From NCBI GenBank assembly GCA_045545235.1, contig JAZQAN010000024.1, positions 1 to 64,000 on the forward strand: DNA of 64,000 nucleotides, given 5' to 3'. The DNA is from CAZNKU01 sp045545235. GTDB lineage: Bacteria; Bacillota; Clostridia; Monoglobales; Firm-18. Below, in pieces: positions 17,806 through 25,449 of this stretch. A model generated the notes under the pieces. It was not told the origin of the DNA. It was given only the letters and a program-made list of their open reading frames with translations, and did no database searches. The stretch's first letter is position 1. Each line of letters opens with the position of its first letter. The position numbers and the translations under genes were made by a program.

Positions 17806-18150
17806 ATGAAAAGAGAATTAACTTGCATTGTGTGTCCTATGGGTTGTAGCTTAGAGGTAGAACTTGACGGAGATAAGGTTTTATCTGTTACCGGTAACAC
17901 CTGTCCGAGAGGTGCAAAGTATGCCGAGGCAGAATGTACTAATCCTCAAAGAACAATTACTACAACAATGAAATGCAGTGATGGCGGCGTTGTTGCAGTA
18001 AAAACCGATACGACTATTCCTAAGGATAAAATGTTTGAATGTATGGAAATTATAAATAAAACAACAGTTAACTTGCCAATTTCCGTTGGAGATGTTATAA
18101 TTAAAGATGTATTTGGCAGCAACGTGGTTGCTACGCAAAACAGAAAGTGA
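17806..18150 (+). CDS. DUF1667 cysteine-rich protein of the glp operon
   Basis: A 114-residue protein with an N-terminal CIVCPMGC motif and a CPRG motif further on, the pattern of the DUF1667 family, which always sits beside the flavoprotein pair above. The four cysteines probably bind an Fe-S cluster or zinc. It starts 1 bp after the preceding stop, so translation is likely coupled. It is likely the third subunit of the dehydrogenase complex; no biochemical role can be read from sequence alone. Confidence 0.85.
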   Translation: MKRELTCIVCPMGCSLEVELDGDKVLSVTGNTCPRGAKYAEAECTNPQRTITTTMKCSDGGVVAVKTDTTIPKDKMFECMEIINKTTVNLPISVGDVIIKDVFGSNVVATQNRK

Positions 18151-18151
18151 G

Positions 18152-18913
18152 ATGTCAAAAATGGATACAATCAAATTTAACAAGGGTAATGCACAGGTAA
18201 TTGCACACAGAGGCTTAAGTGGTTTAGAGCCTGAAAATACAGTTTCGGCATTTGTTGCCGCAGGTAACAGAAGCTATTACGGGGCAGAATGTGATGTTCA
18301 CGTTACAAAAGATGGTAAAGTAGTTGTAATTCACGATTCACAAACAGGAAGAGTTGCTGGAAAGGACATTAATGTTGATGAATGTGCTTTTGAGGAAGTT
18401 CGTGCAGTAAAGCTTGACAACATCAGCGGTGTTGAAAGAAAAATTGTGGGTGCAGATGTTCACCGCAACAATAGGTCAGACCTTGTTATTCCTGAAATGC
18501 ATGAATATATAAATATATGTAAAAAGTATGGTAAAAAGTGCATTTTAGAGCTTAAGGCAAGAATAGAAACCAAATATATACAGCAAATAGTTGATGAAAT
18601 AACAGAGCTTGGATACCTTGCGGATGTAATTTTTATTTCCTTTGACCTTGATAACCTTATTGATTTAAGAAATATTCTTCCAAGACAGCGTATTCAGTAC
18701 CTTGCAGGTGAATACAACAAGGATGTTCTTGAAATTCTTAATAAATACAACTTTGACCTTGATATTCAATATAATGCACTTACAAAGAATATCGTTGACG
18801 AAGTTCACGCAAATGGACATATTGTAAACTGCTGGACAGTTGACAACAAAGGTGACGGAGAAAGACTTGCGTCATGGGGTGTAGACCAGATTACCACAAA
18901 TATTCTTGAATAA
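18152..18913 (+). CDS. glpQ: Glycerophosphodiester phosphodiesterase
   Basis: A 253-residue cytoplasmic GDPD-family enzyme. Key motifs are IAHRGLSGLEPENT (catalytic His and metal Glu), GAECDVHVTKDGKVVVIHDS, and the C-terminal NCWTVDNKGDGERLASWGVDQITTN. It hydrolyses glycerophosphodiesters, the remnants of phospholipids or teichoic acids, to glycerol-3-phosphate, the substrate of the dehydrogenase genes upstream. Two starts are possible (18152 or 18161); the first lies 1 bp after the DUF1667 stop. No signal peptide, so it acts on imported diesters. Confidence 0.92.
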   Translation: MSKMDTIKFNKGNAQVIAHRGLSGLEPENTVSAFVAAGNRSYYGAECDVHVTKDGKVVVIHDSQTGRVAGKDINVDECAFEEVRAVKLDNISGVERKIVGADVHRNNRSDLVIPEMHEYINICKKYGKKCILELKARIETKYIQQIVDEITELGYLADVIFISFDLDNLIDLRNILPRQRIQYLAGEYNKDVLEILNKYNFDLDIQYNALTKNIVDEVHANGHIVNCWTVDNKGDGERLASWGVDQITTNILE

Positions 18914-18924
18914 GAGGTGGATTT

Positions 18925-19461
18925 ATGGGAAACAGAATAATTGCCGCAGTACGAACACAAGAAGAGCTTGAACAAGCGGTTAAATCAAAGGTTGGTATAA
19001 TATTCCACCTTAGTCCTGATTTGCATACACTTGATGAAAATGTTAAGCTTGCACATAGTTGCGGTAAAAAGTTTTTTATCCATTTAGACCTTGCTACGGG
19101 TATTGGCAAGGACAAAAGCGGCATTTTGTTTGTGAAGAATGCGGGTGTTGACGGAATACTCAGTACAAGAGTGAATATTATAAAAGTCGCAAGAGAGTGC
19201 GGAATATTTACTGTGCAAAGATTTTTTATTGTAGATTCCCATTCAATAGATACGACGGTTGAATCTGTAAGGGCAGCAAAGCCTGATATGATAGAAATTA
19301 TGCCGGGTGTTATAACAAAGGTTATAAAAAAACTGAAACAGCTTGTCAATGTTCCCATAATCGCAGGTGGTATTATAGACTGTGCAGAAGAAATTGAGGA
19401 TGTAGTAAATGGCGGAGCAACCGCAGTTTCAACAGGAAAGAAAGAACTTTGGGGTGAATAA
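18925..19461 (+). CDS. glpP: Glycerol-3-phosphate responsive antiterminator GlpP
   Basis: A 178-residue protein of the GlpP family. It starts MGNRIIAAVRTQEELEQAV and has the TIM-barrel-like motifs FHLSPDLHTLDENVKLAH, FFIHLDLATGIGKDKSG, DGILSTR, EIMPGVI and VPIIAGGIIDCAEE. In B. subtilis GlpP binds the leader mRNA of glp genes when glycerol-3-phosphate is present and stops premature termination. Here it is the fifth gene of an operon that itself begins with a terminator-bearing leader (15046-15099), pointing to positive autoregulation. Good AGAGGTGG ribosome site. Confidence 0.93.
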   Translation: MGNRIIAAVRTQEELEQAVKSKVGIIFHLSPDLHTLDENVKLAHSCGKKFFIHLDLATGIGKDKSGILFVKNAGVDGILSTRVNIIKVARECGIFTVQRFFIVDSHSIDTTVESVRAAKPDMIEIMPGVITKVIKKLKQLVNVPIIAGGIIDCAEEIEDVVNGGATAVSTGKKELWGE

Positions 19462-19462
19462 T

Positions 19463-20251
19463 ATGAGCAGCTTAAAAGATAAAAAATTATTTTTGCTTGA
19501 TATGGATGGTACCATTTATCTTGATAACGATTTGTTTGACGGTACATTAGAATTTTTAGAGCATGTAAAAAGCATTGGCGGAAGATATATTTTTATTACA
19601 AATAATTCTTCCAAAAGTGTAGACAAATATGTTGAAAAGCTTGCTTCTTTGGGTATAGAATCAACTGCTGATGACTTTTTGACATCTACAAATGCGACAG
19701 TTTTGTATTTGCAGAAGAAAAATTATAAAAGGATTTACGCATTTGGTACAACTTCCTTCAGGGAACAGCTTGCAGACGGAGGACTTCCCATAACAGACAA
19801 GCTTGAAGATGATATTGACTGCTTGTGTATGGGCTTTGATACGGAACTTTCGTTTAAAAAACTTGAAGATGCCTGCATACTTTTGGGTAGAGGTGTTGAC
19901 TACATAGCTACAAATCCCGACTGGGTATGCCCTACCTGGTATGGATATGTGCCCGATTGCGGTTCTGTAAGTGAGATGCTTTATAATGCAACAAAACGCA
20001 GACCAAAATTTATTGGTAAGCCACAACCTGATATGGCACATCTTGCAATGGAAAAGACAGGTTATAAGCCTGAAGAAACAGCCGTTGTAGGTGACAGACT
20101 CTACACCGACATTGCCTGCGGTGTAAATGCAGGGGTAAGTACTGTTTTTGTACTAAGCGGGGAAGGAACAATGGAGGATGTTGAAAAAGGCGAAACCAAG
20201 CCTGAATTTATATTGCAAAACATCCGCGAACTACTAAATGAAATAAAATAA
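19463..20251 (+). CDS. HAD-IIA phosphatase (NagD/AraL-like)
   Basis: A 262-residue HAD-IIA hydrolase. Motif I is LLDMDGTIYLDN, motif II is FITNNSSKS, the Lys is in FIGKPQPDM and motif III is VGDRLYTDIACGVNAG, with the large cap domain between motifs II and III. Relatives dephosphorylate small sugar phosphates, including glycerol-3-phosphate, 2-phosphoglycolate and nucleotides. Its place as the last gene of the glp operon (1 bp after glpP) suggests a three-carbon phosphate as substrate; this is an inference. Confidence 0.88.
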   Translation: MSSLKDKKLFLLDMDGTIYLDNDLFDGTLEFLEHVKSIGGRYIFITNNSSKSVDKYVEKLASLGIESTADDFLTSTNATVLYLQKKNYKRIYAFGTTSFREQLADGGLPITDKLEDDIDCLCMGFDTELSFKKLEDACILLGRGVDYIATNPDWVCPTWYGYVPDCGSVSEMLYNATKRRPKFIGKPQPDMAHLAMEKTGYKPEETAVVGDRLYTDIACGVNAGVSTVFVLSGEGTMEDVEKGETKPEFILQNIRELLNEIK

Positions 20252-20350
20252 AGTCAAAGGGAATGTAAAAATAGTACAGAACGCAAAAAGCAAATAAAAT
20301 ACAAGTAAGAAAAGCATATATCAATAATTTGTATTGTTTGAATAATGATG

Positions 20351-20374
20351 AAAAAACTCAAAATTGAGTTTTTT
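20351..20374 (+). terminator. Terminator of the glp operon
   Basis: A 10-bp perfect stem AAAAAACTCA/TGAGTTTTTT with an AAAT loop; the right arm supplies the T run. Confidence 0.88.
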
Positions 20375-20400
20375 CTATAAATTAATTCTTTTTGCTACAA

Positions 20401-20463
20401 CCAAACTTCACCGCTCGACGTACCTTTGTACGCCTTCGGGTAACCCCTACGGGTTCAGTTTGG
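20401..20463. repeat. GTAC-hairpin REP-like element, copy 1
   Basis: Outer stem CCAAACT (20401-20407) with AGTTTGG (20457-20463), enclosing CGTAC-CTTT-GTACG (20419-20432) and AACCC/GGGTT (20442-20455). The core CGTACCtTTGTACGCC recurs at 31794-31809. It is GC-rich compared with its surroundings. The 546-bp gap between the HAD gene and gtrA also holds a GGATTG/CAATCC hairpin at 20504-20537. Confidence 0.6.
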
Positions 20464-20560
20464 CTGTTCTGAAGCATTTTTTCCTATTCCCTACAAAATA
20501 TCAGGATTGCAAAAAAACAATTAGTTTTTTACAATCCCTTTTGAATGAAAATGTTTGTTA

Positions 20561-20728
20561 AAATATTCACACCCCTGTGCTCAGGGCTTTTAGGAAGCTG
20601 TTTTCAAGGGGGCAGCGTCTTAAATAAATTTCTCCGATTTTTTTCTCAACACAACAATATCCATTTTTCATTTATCTGTTACCTCTATAGATAAATGAGC
20701 AACCCTGAGTACAGCGGTGTGAATATTT
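20561..20728 (+). ncRNA. 168-nt long-stem structured element, candidate 6S-like RNA
   Basis: The ends pair over 26 positions with a single C-C mismatch: 20561-20573 with 20716-20728 and 20575-20586 with 20703-20714. Inside are a GCTG/CAGC hairpin (about 20597-20615) and a CATTTATCT/AGATAAATG hairpin in the 3' half. A long closing stem, a large central bubble and a total length near 170 nt are the features of 6S RNA. The strand is assumed from an extended -10 (TGnTAAAAT at 20556-20564). The alternative is a MITE with terminal inverted repeats. I could not test either against a covariance model. Confidence 0.4.
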
Positions 20729-20734
20729 TGCTAT

Positions 20735-20763
20735 TTGACATTATGTGTGCTATTTGGTATAAT
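20735..20763 (+). promoter_or_regulatory. Perfect consensus promoter upstream of gtrA
   Basis: TTGACA (20735-20740), 17-bp spacer, TATAAT (20758-20763). It begins 6 bp after the right arm of the structured element. Confidence 0.85.
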
Positions 20764-20797
20764 TACATTGTAAACTCAATTTATAAAGAGGTTTGCT

Positions 20798-21220
20798 ATG
20801 AATAAATTAATTGGTTTTATACAAAAACTTAAAAGAGTTTTCCTTTCACCGGCTTTCGGAAAATTTGTAGCAATTGGTTTCGTCAATGGTTTTAACAGTG
20901 TAGTTGCATCGTATATTTTTTCAATTATTTTGCCGGTAAATATATCGTTTGTATTGGGTTATTGTGTATCTATAAGCATATCGTATTTTTTGAATTCACA
21001 TTTTGTTTTTCAACGTAAGACCAATATGGAACGATTTGTAAAATTCTGTCTTTCCTATATACCTAATTTTTTAATACAAAATGGTTGCGTTTTTGTTATG
21101 TACAACATACTTGACTGGCATGAAATTGCAGCATTTGCATTTGCAGGTATTTTTGCTGTTCCTATTACATATGTAATACTCAACATTTTAACTTTTAAAA
21201 CTGTCAGAGGAAGAAAATAA
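20798..21220 (+). CDS. GtrA-family membrane protein
   Basis: A 140-residue protein with four hydrophobic segments and the GtrA pattern (FVAIGFVNGFNSVVASYIFS ... YCVSISISYFLNSHFVF ... IPITYVILNILTF-like). GtrA proteins are linked to moving lipid-carried sugars across the membrane or to polysaccharide synthesis. The start follows AAAGAGG, and a strong terminator follows the stop. It is a single-gene unit; no glycosyltransferase is adjacent, so its pathway is unknown. Confidence 0.85.
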   Translation: MNKLIGFIQKLKRVFLSPAFGKFVAIGFVNGFNSVVASYIFSIILPVNISFVLGYCVSISISYFLNSHFVFQRKTNMERFVKFCLSYIPNFLIQNGCVFVMYNILDWHEIAAFAFAGIFAVPITYVILNILTFKTVRGRK

Positions 21221-21256
21221 GAGCATTCAGTTAAATTAAACTGAATGCTCTTTTTT
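21221..21256. terminator. Terminator of gtrA, possibly bidirectional
   Basis: A 12-bp stem (21221-21232 with 21239-21250) followed by six T; the M15 gene converges from the other side. Confidence 0.88.
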
Positions 21257-21288
21257 ATTATAGAGTTTAAAATTTTTTAATACTCAAA

Positions 21289-22860
21289 TCAGGTTCCAAG
21301 GTAAGAAAAGTGCATATAGTCCCTAGTGCTTGACCAAGCGTCACCGCCCCATGTAAAGCCGTATTTTTCAAATGCACGTACAACATCACCATAAGGTTTG
21401 ATTGAATATGGGTCTACACCCGGTTTCCAATAAGAACCAACGATTGAACCGTCAGAGTATATACAGTAGTTTTCATTACTGTTTAAATCTATTGCGGTTC
21501 CGTAGTTGTGTTCTGTTCTTCCGCCTCTCCAGTTATAAGCGCCAATATCCTTGAATGGGAATTTTTCCTTGCCGTTATAAATTTCCTGGAATACCAATTT
21601 AATCAAGTGTGCTATATCTTTATGAATTTTGAAGGTTGCAGTTGATGAAACCTTTTTGCCGTTGGAAAGTCTCCATACCGGAACAGTTACTGATACTACC
21701 AACTTGTCTGCTTCAGCCTTGCTTGAAGGAAGGTTAGAATAAACCTTGTTATAAAGGTCGTTGTCGTAGCCAATACCTGTGTAAATATCGTATTCACCAA
21801 CGGAATTTCCGCTTTGAACTTTTATAGTATATGTACAGTTCGGGTATGTATCAAGATAAATGCAGTTTGTGGTATAGTTGTTAAGAACTATTGGGGTATT
21901 TGCAGGTGTATCACCATTTCTGCTGTTTCTTTGTTCTGTGATAGTAACGTTATACTTGGTTATTCCCGGAAGTTTGTTCCAGTGTATTATCTTTTTACCT
22001 GCTTTCCAATCATCATTACTGCATTTTATAACAAAGAATGGATAAATTGACCAACCTCTGTTTTTATATTCCTCAACTCTTGTTTTTGGTATAATTTCTG
22101 ACTGCCCCTGAGGAGAATAGATTTTTGTTACAGGCTCAAGGTACCAACCAACTGACATATAGTCATATTTTTCTTTTTCCTGAACAACCTTTGTTCTGCC
22201 GTCAACTGCATACATTGTTATAACAGGTGATGGATACCAACCCACCTTAAGCTGAGCGGCAACCTGACTTTGCTTGAATAATTTACTTTTGCCTATTGCG
22301 TAAAGTCGCTGAACAGGCTCTGTGTACCAGCCCACTTTAAGCTGAGCGGCAACCTGACTTTTCTTAAACACCTTGCTTTTGCCTTCTGCATAAAGACGCT
22401 GAACAGGTTCTGTATACCAGCCAACCTTTTCATTTGCGGCAATTTCGCCTGAACCTATGTATTTTGTTCTGCCGTCTTCGGCATAAGCTTTAATTGGTTT
22501 GCCTACATACCAACCAACCTTTTTGTTGGCTTCAACTGCTGAAAGTAAAACGTATTTTGACCTGCCGTCTAAAGCAAACATCTCTACATAAGGTTCTTCC
22601 GACCAGCCTGCTTTGAGCTTTTTGTTAACTTCAGTCTGTTTGAAAACTTCACTTTTGCCGGGTTGATAAAGTCTTTGTACAGGGTATTTGTACCAACCGA
22701 CAGTAAGTTGAGCTTCTACCTGACTTTCAGGGAAATACTTGCTTCTGCCGTCTTCTGCATAAAGCTTTTTGTAAGCTTCTGCATTAAATACACTTATTGA
22801 TGAAAGTGTCATAAGCACCGCAAGTATCAGTGTGATAGTTTGCTTAAATAAAAATTTCAT
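21289..22860 (-). CDS. Secreted M15 (VanY-type) peptidase with eight N-terminal repeats
   Basis: A 523-residue exported protein. After a signal peptide (MKFLFKQTITLILAVLMTLS...) come eight repeats of about 30 residues built on VGWYxEPVxRLYAxGKSKVFK. A fibronectin-III-like segment follows (about 290-375), then a C-terminal M15 D,D-carboxypeptidase-like domain with the zinc ligands in HNYGTAIDLN and DYMHFSY. It likely trims peptidoglycan stem peptides at the cell surface, the repeats serving as wall-binding or spacing units. The middle repeats are nearly identical even in DNA (about 22230-22440). Start after AAAGGTGG. Confidence 0.85.
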   Translation of the reverse strand: MKFLFKQTITLILAVLMTLSSISVFNAEAYKKLYAEDGRSKYFPESQVEAQLTVGWYKYPVQRLYQPGKSEVFKQTEVNKKLKAGWSEEPYVEMFALDGRSKYVLLSAVEANKKVGWYVGKPIKAYAEDGRTKYIGSGEIAANEKVGWYTEPVQRLYAEGKSKVFKKSQVAAQLKVGWYTEPVQRLYAIGKSKLFKQSQVAAQLKVGWYPSPVITMYAVDGRTKVVQEKEKYDYMSVGWYLEPVTKIYSPQGQSEIIPKTRVEEYKNRGWSIYPFFVIKCSNDDWKAGKKIIHWNKLPGITKYNVTITEQRNSRNGDTPANTPIVLNNYTTNCIYLDTYPNCTYTIKVQSGNSVGEYDIYTGIGYDNDLYNKVYSNLPSSKAEADKLVVSVTVPVWRLSNGKKVSSTATFKIHKDIAHLIKLVFQEIYNGKEKFPFKDIGAYNWRGGRTEHNYGTAIDLNSNENYCIYSDGSIVGSYWKPGVDPYSIKPYGDVVRAFEKYGFTWGGDAWSSTRDYMHFSYLGT

Positions 22861-22972
22861 AACTTAACCACCTTTAGTATAATATATGTAAAATTTTAAC
22901 ATATAACATCACTAAAAGTCAAGGTGTAGAGAAAAAACAAGAGATTTATTAGTATATTACTAACTATTCTAT

Positions 22973-23003
22973 AAATGAGGTTGTCAAAATGACAACCTCA
23001 TTT
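22973..23003. terminator. Hairpin between the gpsA-like pseudogene and the M15 gene
   Basis: A 14-bp perfect stem (22973-22986 with 22990-23003) with a 3-nt loop just past the stop at 23007. The T runs are weak, so terminator strength is uncertain. Confidence 0.6.
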
Positions 23004-23006
23004 GTT

Positions 23007-23710
23007 CTATTTTTCAATATAGGTAAATGCTTCCCACGGCATATTTACAGGCTTTTTAGCTGTGATAATTTCATCTGTGTGAAGAAGTAGAGGGAAGTCT
23101 TCGGCTTTTAATATGCCTTTTGCAACATTTGTTTTTATTGCCCTTGCAACACGTTCTGCAACAACAAGTGATTCAAGGGTTACGCCGTTAAGTTCCGCTT
23201 TTGCTTCATCAATATTAAGACCTCTGCCAAGAAGGATACTTCTGTCTGGTCGTGGAAAACAAGCTCGTAGCTTGTGCATGGTCCGCCTATTGCGTTAAGG
23301 TTGAGCTTTTTGCTCTTTTTCGCAAGCTTTTCCGCCCAGTAGTGAGGGTATGTGATAAGCTTGCCTTCTGGTGTGTCAATAAGTCCTTTTGTAACTGAAA
23401 GTACGGGAATGCTTTCAGGAATAATGGGAAGAATTTCGTCACCAAACCAGTCTACGCCAAAGCTGCTTACACCTCCTATAATCATATCAGAACCTTCAAT
23501 TGCAGCTTTAACATCTTCGATATGATAGTATTTAATACCTGCGGGGAATGGTTTGTCAAATTTGGGGTGTTGGTTTGTTTCAATACACTTTTCTATAATT
23601 TCTCTGTCTAAATGAGTACCTACCAAACGTACCTCGTGGCCGTTTTCACGTGCAGGAAAAGCCAGCGCTGAACCCATCATACCTGCACCAATAATTGTGA
23701 CTGTTGCCAT
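23007..23710 (-). pseudogene. GpsA-like glycerol-3-phosphate dehydrogenase, internally deleted and frameshifted
   Basis: The first frame (23710 to about 23230) gives an intact N-terminal half: the Rossmann motif TVTIIGAGMMGSALAFPA, then GGVSSFGVDWF and GPCTSYELVFHDQTEVS. The last part of the protein (LLGRGLNIDEAKAELNGVTLESLVV ... DEIITAKKPVNMPWEAF) continues in another frame (23279-23007). Family members are about 350 residues; roughly 100 or more from the middle, the helical substrate domain, are missing at a junction near 23225-23240. The protein would be inactive. A sequencing or assembly fault could mimic the deletion. The intact start has a good GGAGGT site. Confidence 0.85.
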
Positions 23711-23930
23711 TTTAATTACCTCCGTGTGAAAATTCTTGAAAAATTTTGACGTTGTTTTGCTAAAATGTTAATATTTTTTTAGAATATTAAAGCTTAAAAG
23801 TCAATATATGTCAATGTTTTAGGAACTTTTTCGAATTTTTTCAAAATTGGGTGTAAAAAAACCTATAGATTATGTAACAAGGAAGATGTAGATATAATAA
23901 TATGTGATACAATGCTTTCGTGGGAAAAAG

Positions 23931-23963
23931 AAATCCACAGGAATTAAAATTCCCGTGGATTTT
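23931..23963. terminator. Terminator of argH
   Basis: AAATCCAC.GGAATT pairs with AATTCC.GTGGATTT (23931-23945 with 23948-23963) with one mismatch; a T run follows on the plus side and a T-rich stretch on the minus side. Confidence 0.75.
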
Positions 23964-23967
23964 TGTA

Positions 23968-25341
23968 TTATTTGATATAGTCTTTAAGATATTCAATTTG
24001 CTTTTCTACAGATTCAATTCCTGTACCGCCTGCGGAGATTCGTTTTTCAACACAGGTTTTAAGTGAAATTTCTTCAAACAAATCCTCGTCAAAAAGCTCA
24101 CTTTGAGCTTTGTATTCATCTAAAGACATTGTTTCTAAAACTATGCCTCTTTTTATGCAATCACCAACTATTGTACCTACAATTTTATATGCACTTCTGA
24201 ATGGCAAGCCTTTTTTTACAAGGTAGTCTGCTAGGTCTGTAGCATTTATAAAGCCCTTCTGTGCAGCGGCGTACATATTTTCCGGAATAGCCTTCATTGT
24301 GTCAATCATAGGTGTAAATACACCAAGGCACATCTTCAATGTTTCTATACTGTCAAATATAGCTTCCTTATCTTCCTGCATATCCTTGTTATACGCAAGA
24401 GGAAGACCTTTAAGCATTGTAAGAGTAGCCATCAGGTTGCCGTAAACTCTGCCTGTTTTACCGCGTACAAGCTCTGCCATATCGGGGTTTTTCTTCTGTG
24501 GCATAATACTTGAGCCTGTTGTGTATGAATCATCAAGTTCAATATATTTGAATTCCCATGATGCCCAAAGTATAATTTCTTCTGAAAATCTTGAAAGGTG
24601 CATCATAGCAGTAGAGTATGCACTCATAAGCTCTATGCAGAAATCACGGTCTGAAACACCGTCTATACTATTAAGTGTAATTCCGTCAAAGCCTAATTTT
24701 TCGGCTACCATATAACGGTCTGTGTTATATGTTGTGCCTGAAAGTGCACAGCTTCCAAGTGGTGAGTAATTCATTCTTGCAAGTGCATCCAAAAGACGTG
24801 AAATATCTCTTGAAAACATCATGCCGTATGCAAGAAGGTGATGAGCAAAGGTTATTGGCTGTGCTCTCTGAAGATGTGTGTAGCCCGGCATAATAGCATC
24901 TTTATATTGTTCCGCTTTGTTTGTAACAACCTCAATAAGCTTTTTTAGAAGTTCAATTATTTCATTTGTTTCATCACGAAGATACATTCTTATATCAAGA
25001 GCAACCTGGTCATTACGGCTTCTTGCAGTATGTAGTCTTTTGCCTGTATCTCCAATTCTTTTTGTAAGCTCGGATTCTACAAACATATGTATATCCTCGG
25101 CATCCATATCAAAAGAAAGCTTGCCAACGTTTATGTCATCAAGTATAGATTGCAAGCCGTCTATAATTGCATCACGGTCTGCATCGGTAATAATTCCCTG
25201 CGCAGCAAGCATAGTTGCGTGTGCCATAGAGCCTGTAATATCCTGCTTATACATTTTGCAGTCAAAATGTATTGATGAGTTAAAGTCATCTGCCATTTTA
25301 TCAAGAGCCTTGTCAAAACGACCTGCCCACATTTTATCCAT
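23968..25341 (-). CDS. argH: Argininosuccinate lyase
   Basis: A 457-residue cytoplasmic enzyme that splits argininosuccinate to arginine and fumarate, the last step of arginine synthesis. The fumarase/aspartase-family signature GSSIMPQKKNPD is present, with the N-terminal MWAGRFDK and the HTARSRNDQV block. Length is normal. The start follows GGAGG with seven-base spacing. It lies 108 bp downstream of argG on the same strand, separated by an 11-bp stem hairpin. Confidence 0.97.
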   Translation of the reverse strand: MDKMWAGRFDKALDKMADDFNSSIHFDCKMYKQDITGSMAHATMLAAQGIITDADRDAIIDGLQSILDDINVGKLSFDMDAEDIHMFVESELTKRIGDTGKRLHTARSRNDQVALDIRMYLRDETNEIIELLKKLIEVVTNKAEQYKDAIMPGYTHLQRAQPITFAHHLLAYGMMFSRDISRLLDALARMNYSPLGSCALSGTTYNTDRYMVAEKLGFDGITLNSIDGVSDRDFCIELMSAYSTAMMHLSRFSEEIILWASWEFKYIELDDSYTTGSSIMPQKKNPDMAELVRGKTGRVYGNLMATLTMLKGLPLAYNKDMQEDKEAIFDSIETLKMCLGVFTPMIDTMKAIPENMYAAAQKGFINATDLADYLVKKGLPFRSAYKIVGTIVGDCIKRGIVLETMSLDEYKAQSELFDEDLFEEISLKTCVEKRISAGGTGIESVEKQIEYLKDYIK

Positions 25342-25365
25342 ATAAAAACCTCCACAATATACAGA

Positions 25366-25391
25366 TACAAGGCGGATTACTCCGCCTTGTA
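25366..25391. repeat. Perfect hairpin in the argG-argH spacer
   Basis: TACAAGGCGGA pairs with TCCGCCTTGTA across a TTAC loop. There is no T run on the minus strand, so it may be a processing or stabilising structure or an attenuator rather than a full terminator. Confidence 0.55.
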
Positions 25392-25449
25392 CCCAATATA
25401 AAAATTATAAAATATTCTCTTTATGCAGTCTGCACATTTTTAGAGCGCT

